Origin: an uncultured Lachnospiraceae bacterium
GTDB lineage: Bacteria; Bacillota; Clostridia; Lachnospirales; Lachnospiraceae
Direction of reading: 5' to 3'
DNA length: 5,924 nucleotides
Assembly: GCA_902783295.1 (NCBI GenBank)
Contig: CACZQT010000434.1
Span: forward strand, 1 to 5,924
Shown here: in pieces, positions 1 to 5,924 of the stretch
How positions within the stretch are numbered: the stretch's first letter is position 1
Layout: each line of letters begins with the position of its first letter
The notes under the pieces: generated by a model
Database searches by the model: none
Seen by the model: only the letters and a program-made list of their open reading frames with translations
Told to the model about the DNA's origin: nothing
Position numbers and translations under genes: made by a program

Positions 1-1666
1 AATACAGAGGGCAGATGCAGCCGGTGGACATCAGCAGATCTTCTGCGCGATGCATCAGCTCATAGCGAACTTCATTATCCTTGCAGCCCTTGATGGTCTT
101 GATCAGGACATCATAGGTGTCTGCCCAGGTACCATTCTCCACCTTCACGTCTACGCCAAGGTCAGTCAGATCCAGGCTGTAGGCAGCTACGTCAGCATGG
201 GCACCCTTGCCGAACTGAACGTCGTTGTTGCCGGAAGCGGTGGTCCACATATCCAGGAAGCAGATCGGATCGTTGTAGTCAGCCAGCCAGCCGTTACGGG
301 CGATGGAGTAGTCACCATTCTTACGGGTGTTCAGGAAGGTAGCCCATTCCTGGTTCTCCAGATTCATGGTGATGCCGATGCCGGCCAGAGCGCTCTGCAG
401 ATATTCGCCGATTGCCTTGTGGCCTTCGGAAGTGTTGTACAGATAGGTCATGCTCGGGAAACCGGAGAACTGACCGGTAGCTTCGTCATAATCATAGTAC
501 TTCTTCAGAACTTCGATAGCAGCATCAAAGTTGTCGATGTAGGCGTCTGCGTCTACATTGTAGTAACCGGAGAATTCATCGCTGGGGCCGGCGGTCTCGT
601 AGAACTGAGTGCCATCCGGATTGGTCATACCCATAGCCACGAAAGAGGAGGCGGGAACCTGGCCGGCCTGGCCGATTTCTTCTACGATATAGTTGCGGTC
701 AAACAGCAGGCTGATGGCGTTGCGGATTTCCGCGCGGGCGTTTTCAGCGTCTACGCCTTCCAGTTCGCAGCCTTCAGGCAGGATGTCTTCGTTGATGTTC
801 CAGCATACATAGTAGGTACCAATCTGGCCGGCAACCTTGTATTCATCCGGATATTCGGCCTGCAGGGTAGCCATTTCGTTGGTGGGAACATCGTCGATCA
901 GCTGCCAGGTGCCGTTCTTGAAGTTGGCAACCATGTTGTTGGCATCATCAGACAGGAAGAACTCGATCTTGTCCATCAGGACTTCATCGGCGTCCACATA
1001 GTTGGGGTTCTTTTCCAGGGTGATCACACTGTTGTGCTCCCAGCCGGTCATGGTGTAGGCACCGTTGGAAACATAGGTAGCGGGATCGGTGGCCCAGCCT
1101 TCGTCGGCAACGACATCTTCACGTACCGGGAAGTAGGTCGGGAAAGCCAGCAGCTCGTTCCAGTAGGAAACGTAGTTGGCCAGAGTAACCTGCAGGGTCT
1201 TCTCGTCGAGAGCTTCGACATTCAGCTCAGCGCCGTAGCCGTCTACTACTTCGAACATGTAGCCATAGTCAGCACCCAGTTCGTCAGAGGCCGCACGCTT
1301 CCATGCGAAAGCGAAATCCGCAGCGGTGACATCCTGGCCGTCGGACCACTTCAGGCCGTCACGCAGGGTGTAGGTATAGGTGACAGTGCCGTCTTCATTC
1401 TCGACACCTTCCACCAGTTCCTGAGCGGCATCCGCCACGATCACCAGAGCACCGTTTTCGTCCTGAGCCCACTTGGCCAGACCGGAGAACAGATGGCTTA
1501 CCAGGGTAGCACCGTCAACAGCGGAGTTGAGGGCGGGATCCAGGGTGTCGGGTTCAGAAGCGATGCAGACAGCAATAGAGCTGGCCTCTGCTTCCGCAGC
1601 GACTGCCGGGGAGACCATAGCAAATGCCATGGCAACTGCAAGAATCATTGCGAGAGTCTTCTTCAT
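1..1666 (-). CDS. oppA: Oligopeptide ABC transporter substrate-binding protein OppA (SBP_bac_5 family), 3' end beyond window
   Basis: Extracytoplasmic receptor that binds peptides and hands them to OppB-OppC. The frame is open from ATG 1664-1666 to the left edge: 555 residues, no stop. The closing family-typical stretch ICPLY (551-555) suggests only about 40-50 residues are missing. Residues 1-24 form a Sec signal peptide (KK, hydrophobic core, AVA-A cleavage region) with no lipobox cysteine; the first Cys is residue 34. Family landmarks are SEPDTLDP (37-44), the signature LRDGLKWSDGQDVTAADFAF (101-120), GAYTMTGWE (202-210) and NGWLADYNDP (458-467). By motif position, D463 should match the Asp that binds the peptide amino group in enterobacterial OppA. 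The mature protein is rich in Asp and Glu. Codons are strongly biased (mostly CTG, AAC, TAC), consistent with high expression. A GGGAGGAG Shine-Dalgarno lies at 1672-1679. The gene is last in the operon, 77 bp after oppF. The family is certain; substrate preference is not visible. Confidence 0.95.
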   Translation of the reverse strand, partial: MKKTLAMILAVAMAFAMVSPAVAAEAEASSIAVCIASEPDTLDPALNSAVDGATLVSHLFSGLAKWAQDENGALVIVADAAQELVEGVENEDGTVTYTYTLRDGLKWSDGQDVTAADFAFAWKRAASDELGADYGYMFEVVDGYGAELNVEALDEKTLQVTLANYVSYWNELLAFPTYFPVREDVVADEGWATDPATYVSNGAYTMTGWEHNSVITLEKNPNYVDADEVLMDKIEFFLSDDANNMVANFKNGTWQLIDDVPTNEMATLQAEYPDEYKVAGQIGTYYVCWNINEDILPEGCELEGVDAENARAEIRNAISLLFDRNYIVEEIGQAGQVPASSFVAMGMTNPDGTQFYETAGPSDEFSGYYNVDADAYIDNFDAAIEVLKKYYDYDEATGQFSGFPSMTYLYNTSEGHKAIGEYLQSALAGIGITMNLENQEWATFLNTRKNGDYSIARNGWLADYNDPICFLDMWTTASGNNDVQFGKGAHADVAAYSLDLTDLGVDVKVENGTWADTYDVLIKTIKGCKDNEVRYELMHRAEDLLMSTGCICPLY

Positions 1667-1691
1667 GACTGCTCCTCCCAATATTTATTTT

Positions 1692-1727
1692 TCAAACGCC
1701 TTTCCGGTTTTCCGGAGGCAGGTTTGA
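1692..1727 (-). other. Intercistronic hairpin between oppF and oppA
   Basis: On the transcribed (minus) strand the 77-bp gap can fold into an imperfect hairpin. The outer stem TCAAAC/GTTTGA (1722-1727 with 1692-1697) is followed by a 2-nt bulge, GCC/GGC, one T-A pair with two unpaired A, then CCGG/CCGG around an AAAA loop (1708-1711): 14 pairs in all. It is followed by an A-rich run leading to the oppA ribosome binding site, not by a T tract, so it does not look like an intrinsic terminator on either strand. A role in transcript processing or stability, giving oppA a different level from the upstream genes, is inference. Confidence 0.5.
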
Positions 1728-1743
1728 TCTTGTAAGGTGCACG

Positions 1744-2731
1744 TTAGTCCAGTTCCCCAATCCTGTGGCAGGCAGCAAAGTGGCCGGAGGACATTTCCTT
1801 CAGTTCCGGCATGGCTTCTGCACAGCTTGCCGCGGCGTGAGGGCAGCGTGTCCGGAAAGGACAGCCGGACGGCGCGTTCAGAGGGCTCGGGATATCGCCT
1901 GTAAGCACAATCCTCTTGTTGGCACGGGCCACTTTCGGATCCGGCTGGGGTACTGCGGACATCAGAGACTTCGTGTAGGGATGCAGAGGATGTTCATAAA
2001 TCTCCTTCGCATCCGCCAGTTCCACCAGACGGCCCAGATACATGACCGCGATCCGGTCGCTGATATGGCGGACTACCAGAATATCATGTGCAATAAAAAG
2101 ATACGTCAGTCCCATCTGTTCCTGCAGTTCATCGAACATGTTGATGACCTGCGCCTGGATGGATACGTCCAGAGCAGATACCGGCTCATCGCAGACGATA
2201 AATTCCGGACCTAAAGCCAGAGCCCGGGCAATGCCGATTCTCTGGCGCTGTCCGCCGGAGAATTCATGCGCATAACGGGAAGCATGCTCACTGTTCAGAC
2301 CGACGCGGTCCATGAGCTCCAGGATTTTCTCTTCACGTTCCTTTTTATTCGCATATCTTTTATGGATATCGAGCGGCTCACCGATAATATCCGAAACCGT
2401 CATACGTGGATTCAGGGAAGAATAAGGATCCTGGAAAACCATGGTGGCTTTCTTCCGGAGTTCCTGGATATCCGCTTTGGACTGAATCTGCCTTCCCTCG
2501 AACCAGATTTCCCCATCCGTCGGTTTATACAGATGAAGAATTGTACGTCCGACTGTAGTTTTTCCGCAGCCGGATTCTCCTACCAGGCCCAGGGTTTCTC
2601 CTTTGCGGATGCTGAACGAAACATCATCCACCGCCTTCAGCGGCTTGGAAGAAAACAGGCCCATGTTGATGCTGAAATACTGTTTCAGGTGGCGGATATC
2701 CACCAGATTTTCTGTTCCGGCTGTTTTCAGA

Positions 2732-2739
<8 letters not shown>
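1744..2739 (-). CDS. oppF: Oligopeptide ABC transporter ATP-binding protein OppF
   Basis: Cytoplasmic ATPase of the importer, pairing with OppD; 331 residues, stop TAA 1744-1746. Visible motifs: Walker A GESGCGKTT (54-62), Q-loop Gln103 in VFQDPYSSLNP, ABC signature SGGQRQR (161-167), Walker B with Asp184-Glu185, D-loop SALD (188-191) and switch His218. The C-terminal oligopeptide/dipeptide transporter domain carries C293-X5-C299-X6-C306-X17-C324; this quartet binds an iron-sulfur cluster in some structurally studied relatives. The start is ATG 2737-2739 rather than the in-frame ATG at 2782-2784. The inner start has a near-perfect Shine-Dalgarno (AAAGGCGGTG), gives a family-typical N-terminus (MSDLKTAG) and overlaps the oppD stop by 8 bp. 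The longer form would add 15 residues encoded inside oppD. The LxxYF segment before Walker A and the position after oppD favour OppF over OppD. No key residue is missing, so it should be active. Confidence 0.96.
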
Positions 2740-3757
<1,018 letters not shown>

Positions 3758-3773
3758 GTCTTCCTCTCCTTTC

Positions 3774-4829
3774 TCAGCTTCTCAGCTTGGGATCAAATGC
3801 ATCCCGCAGTCCATCCCCGAACAGGTTCAGGGAAAGAACGATCAGGGAAATTACAACAGCAGGAATTACCATCCGGTGGGGATAGGTGGACAGGCCGTTC
3901 AGGGCATCAGAGGCAAGAGATCCCAATGAAGGCATCGGTGCGTTAACACCAAGACCCAGGAAGGAAAGAAAGCTTTCCGTGAAAATCGCGTTGGGGATCT
4001 GAAGCGCTGTGGAAATGATAACCACGCTGATGCAGTTGGGAAGCAGATGCTTCCGGATAATCCAGCTGCCCTTTGCACCGGCCGCCTGAGAAGCCAGGAC
4101 GTATTCCTGCTCTCTGAGCGAAAGAATCTGTCCGCGGATCAGACGGGACATGGAAACCCAGTACAGAATACCGAATACGATAAACAGGCTGATGATGTTG
4201 GTACCGATTCTCTCCAGAATGGTTCCTTCGAGCACCGGCGCCAGAGTGAGCTTCAATACACTGGCCAGAAGGATTACCAGAAGCATATCCGGCAGGGAAT
4301 ATATGATATCTACGATACGCATGATAATCAGGTCCACCTTGCCGCCGCAGTAACCGGCGATGGAACCGACTGTCATACCGATAATCAGCACGATGATACT
4401 GGCAAAAAAGCCGACGGCCAGAGAGATCCTTGTGCCGTAAACCACACGGATAAAGTAATCCCGGCCGGATGAATCCGTTCCGAATACATGAGGGAACACT
4501 TTTTCGCCGGCGTCAATCTTCTTCAGTTCCGTTTTGCCGTAGGTAAACGGTGCCAGATTATTGTAAGAAGCGTCCACCGGTCTTCCGGGGTTCACGCCCA
4601 GCATCTTATCGTAAGAATACGGCCAGAACAGCGGAAGAAAAATGGAAACCAGGGTAATCAGCACAATGATGATAAAACTGGCGGAAGCTACCTTGTTTTT
4701 CTTCAGGCGGCGGATACCGTCCTGGAAGAAGGTCGAGGAGGGGCGCATCTGCACCATGTATTCCTTTTCCTTGTCAGTAGCGGGGATAAAAGCATCCACG
4801 TCCAGATGCATGGTAAATTTCTTGTCCAC
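3774..4829 (-). CDS. oppC: Oligopeptide ABC transporter permease OppC
   Basis: Second membrane subunit of the peptide channel (BPD_transp_1 family); 351 residues, GTG 4827-4829 to TGA 3774-3776. A cytoplasmic N-terminus of about 48 residues precedes helix 1 (about 50-69). A long external loop follows and ends in the OppC hallmark VFGTDSSGRDYF (115-126). Further hydrophobic segments lie at about 135-159, 172-197, 210-228, 265-283 and 320-338. The EAA coupling loop that docks on the ATPases is at 242-265 (EYVLASQAAGAKG, then LLPN). The GLGV...PSLGSL segment (292-305) and the C-terminus GDGLRDAFDPKLR (338-350) are family signatures. Its length exceeds the roughly 300 residues of DppC mainly because of the first loop. 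The GTG start is chosen because AAAGGGGG lies 9 nt upstream, while the in-frame ATG at 4809-4811 has no such site. It begins 18 bp after the oppB stop and ends 16 bp before oppD. Confidence 0.96.
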   Translation of the reverse strand: MDKKFTMHLDVDAFIPATDKEKEYMVQMRPSSTFFQDGIRRLKKNKVASASFIIIVLITLVSIFLPLFWPYSYDKMLGVNPGRPVDASYNNLAPFTYGKTELKKIDAGEKVFPHVFGTDSSGRDYFIRVVYGTRISLAVGFFASIIVLIIGMTVGSIAGYCGGKVDLIIMRIVDIIYSLPDMLLVILLASVLKLTLAPVLEGTILERIGTNIISLFIVFGILYWVSMSRLIRGQILSLREQEYVLASQAAGAKGSWIIRKHLLPNCISVVIISTALQIPNAIFTESFLSFLGLGVNAPMPSLGSLASDALNGLSTYPHRMVIPAVVISLIVLSLNLFGDGLRDAFDPKLRS

Positions 4830-4838
4830 GATACTTTT

Positions 4839-4846
4839 CCCCCTTT
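4839..4846 (-). promoter_or_regulatory. Ribosome binding site supporting the GTG start of oppC
   Basis: The minus strand reads AAAGGGGG here, 9 nt before GTG 4827-4829, in the 18-bp gap after the oppB stop (TAG 4848-4850). The nearest ATG, 18 nt further into the gene, is preceded by AT-rich coding sequence without a Shine-Dalgarno. This makes GTG the likelier initiator. Confidence 0.7.
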
Positions 4847-4847
4847 C

Positions 4848-5777
4848 CTACTCCAGATTAATGCGCGGATCCACGACCTTGTACAGGATATCGCTGACCA
4901 GGTTCATAACAACAATCAGGATGGCCAGTACAATGGTGGTTCCCATCACCATGGGATAGTCACGGTTGGTGATGCTGCTCACGAAAGCGCGCCCGATGCC
5001 GGGAACCGCAAAGATCTGCTCCACAACCAGCGAGCCTGTTACGATGTAAGCCAGCATGGGTCCGAAATAAGTGATGACCGGAATCAGGGAATTCTTCAGC
5101 GCATGGCCGAAAATCACCTTAAAACCGGATACGCCTTTCGCTTTCGCGGTGCGGATATAGTCCTGCCCCAGGACATCCAGCATAGAGGACCGGGTAAGAC
5201 GTGTTATATATGCCATGGGATACAGAGCGAGAGTGATAATCGGCAGAATCAGGCCGCCGGAAGTGGCGCCGTTCGCCGGCAGCAGCGCCAGCTGAACAGC
5301 AAACAGCGTCAGCAGCAGGGAGCCGATAATGAACGACGGCATGGATACAAAGGCTGTCGTCAGCACCATGATCACCTTGTCAATGAGCCTGTTCCTGTTC
5401 AGGGCTGCTACCGCGCCGAGGACGATGCCTGTCACTGCAGCCAGACAGGCGGCGATCACACCCAGTTTCACTGAGGTTTTCATTCCGTCATAGATAATGT
5501 CCAGAACCATTCTGCCGCGCTGTTTTAAGGACGGGCCGAAATCGAATTTTGTGACAACGTCTTTCAGGTAGGTAAAGTACTGCTCCATGAGCGGCTTATC
5601 CAGACCGTATTTGGCTTCCAGAGCTGCCTGTGCTGCCTGTGAAATGGCCTTTTCTCCCAGGAAAGGACCGCCCGGAACAGCGTGCATGACAAAAAAGGTG
5701 ACCGTGATGACTACCCATACTGTCAGGATGGCCAGCGCGATACGCTTTAAAATGTACTTGAGAGTCTTGGGACTCAT
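4848..5777 (-). CDS. oppB: Oligopeptide ABC transporter permease OppB
   Basis: First membrane subunit of the peptide channel (BPD_transp_1 family); 309 residues, the usual OppB/DppB length, ATG 5775-5777 to TAG 4848-4850. Helix 1 (about 11-31) is followed by the family motif HAVPGGPF (32-39) and the LEAKYGLDKPLMEQYFTYL region (53-71), an N-terminal hallmark of OppB/DppB. Further hydrophobic segments lie at about 102-125, 134-163, 174-192, 230-252 and 278-298. The EAA coupling loop is at 206-232 (DYIRTAKAKGVSG, then ALKNSLIP). EQIFAVPGIGRAF (253-265), the RDYPMVMG stretch (272-279) and the terminal DPRI (303-306) are conserved in the family. GGGAG at 5787-5791 lies 9 nt before the ATG. It is the first gene of the operon, directly behind a strong promoter. 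Opp is preferred over Dpp because of the gene order and the long OppC partner; the true substrate is unknown. Confidence 0.96.
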   Translation of the reverse strand: MSPKTLKYILKRIALAILTVWVVITVTFFVMHAVPGGPFLGEKAISQAAQAALEAKYGLDKPLMEQYFTYLKDVVTKFDFGPSLKQRGRMVLDIIYDGMKTSVKLGVIAACLAAVTGIVLGAVAALNRNRLIDKVIMVLTTAFVSMPSFIIGSLLLTLFAVQLALLPANGATSGGLILPIITLALYPMAYITRLTRSSMLDVLGQDYIRTAKAKGVSGFKVIFGHALKNSLIPVITYFGPMLAYIVTGSLVVEQIFAVPGIGRAFVSSITNRDYPMVMGTTIVLAILIVVMNLVSDILYKVVDPRINLE

Positions 5778-5829
5778 TCTTCTTCACTCCCGTTTTCTTT
5801 ATAGTGGCGTAAAGCCAAAAATCCAAAAT

Positions 5830-5858
5830 ATTATACAGCAATTAAACTCTGTTTGCAA
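5830..5858 (-). promoter_or_regulatory. Sigma-70/sigma-A type promoter of the opp operon
   Basis: On the minus strand TTGCAA (5853-5858, four of six matches to TTGACA) and a perfect TATAAT (5830-5835) are separated by exactly 17 nt. An A-rich stretch precedes the -35 box. Transcription should begin near 5823, giving a leader of about 46 nt before the oppB ATG. The leader holds a small TGGC/GCCA stem-loop (5805-5817) and the GGGAG ribosome binding site, but no terminator or riboswitch-like fold that I can recognise. No clear operator repeat overlaps the promoter. Confidence 0.8.
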
Positions 5859-5874
5859 TCTGTTTTTCTTGACT

Positions 5875-5924
5875 TCACGTTGCTCCCAGGTAAACCCGGG
5901 GCACCCGTTTCCCGATGTCGCAGA
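5875..5924 (-). other. Right-edge segment, possible 3' end of an upstream gene
   Basis: This edge is clearly more GC-rich than the AT-rich promoter region beside it. One minus-strand frame reads CDIGKRVPRVYLGAT followed by TGA at 5875-5877, just where the composition changes, so it could be the tail of a gene ending upstream of the operon promoter. Fifteen residues are too few to recognise a family, and the other two minus-strand frames are also open into the promoter. The segment also contains an imperfect hairpin (5892-5910: AAAC, two unpaired C, GGG, then CCCGTTT) without a T tract on either side. What it is remains undecided. Confidence 0.25.

Noticed and set aside
1693..1726. Intrinsic terminator between oppF and oppA
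   Set aside because: The hairpin is not followed by a T tract on either strand; on the transcribed strand it is followed by A-rich sequence.
50..1735. A 561-codon open frame on the plus strand opposite oppA
   Set aside because: Its product matches no family I know. It lies wholly opposite a gene with clear OppA motifs, and its openness follows from the strong codon bias of oppA. It has no convincing ribosome binding site.
1667..1800. Separate promoter for oppA
   Set aside because: I found no -35/-10 pair with acceptable spacing; TTGAAA near the oppA ribosome binding site has no -10 downstream of it.
4488..5474. Plus-strand frame of 328 codons rich in His and Gln
   Set aside because: The composition is what antisense reading of hydrophobic permease codons gives. 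oppB and oppC on the other strand explain the region fully.
5798..5803. Second TATAAA-like -10 box in the leader
   Set aside because: The matching -35 position is poor (about three of six), and transcription would begin at the ribosome binding site of oppB.
5596..5841. Minus-strand 81-codon frame overlapping the oppB start
   Set aside because: It is out of frame with oppB, begins close to the promoter -10 box at or near the predicted transcript start, and has no family resemblance.
5889..5913. Terminator of an upstream gene at the right edge
   Set aside because: An imperfect hairpin exists, but no T run follows it on either strand, and it may lie inside coding sequence.

Overview
The window holds an almost complete oligopeptide ABC importer operon of the Opp/Dpp (peptide/nickel transporter) family. 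All genes lie on the minus strand in the order oppB - oppC - oppD - oppF - oppA, read from right to left. I see no phage, insertion sequence, CRISPR array, RNA gene or unfamiliar gene cluster. I also see no convincing sign of an undescribed system; the points of interest are details of this operon.

Layout from right to left: about 50 bases of GC-rich sequence at the right edge that may be the 3' end of an unidentified upstream gene; a sigma-70/sigma-A type promoter (-10 at 5830-5835, -35 at 5853-5858) with a leader of about 46 nt; oppB (4848-5777) and oppC (3774-4829, GTG start), the two membrane subunits; oppD (2732-3757) and oppF (1744-2739, start moved inward from 2784), the two ATPases, overlapping by 8 bp; a 77-bp gap with a 34-nt imperfect hairpin; and oppA (1-1666), the exported peptide-binding protein, whose last few dozen codons lie beyond the left edge. 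Apart from that gap, the genes are separated by 18 bp or less or overlap, so one transcript is likely.

How the parts work together: OppA captures peptides outside the cytoplasmic membrane and delivers them to the OppB-OppC channel. OppD and OppF bind and hydrolyse ATP in the cytoplasm to drive import. Both ATPases carry the four-cysteine C-terminal motif of this family.

Organism: GC is moderate, roughly 50 percent by eye. Shine-Dalgarno sites are strong, the promoter is consensus-like, and OppC has the long first external loop that I associate with clostridial homologues. This suggests Bacillota, probably Clostridia or a relative. One oddity is that OppA has a Sec signal peptide but no lipobox cysteine, whereas OppA is usually a lipoprotein in Gram-positive bacteria. 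The taxonomic placement is inference only.
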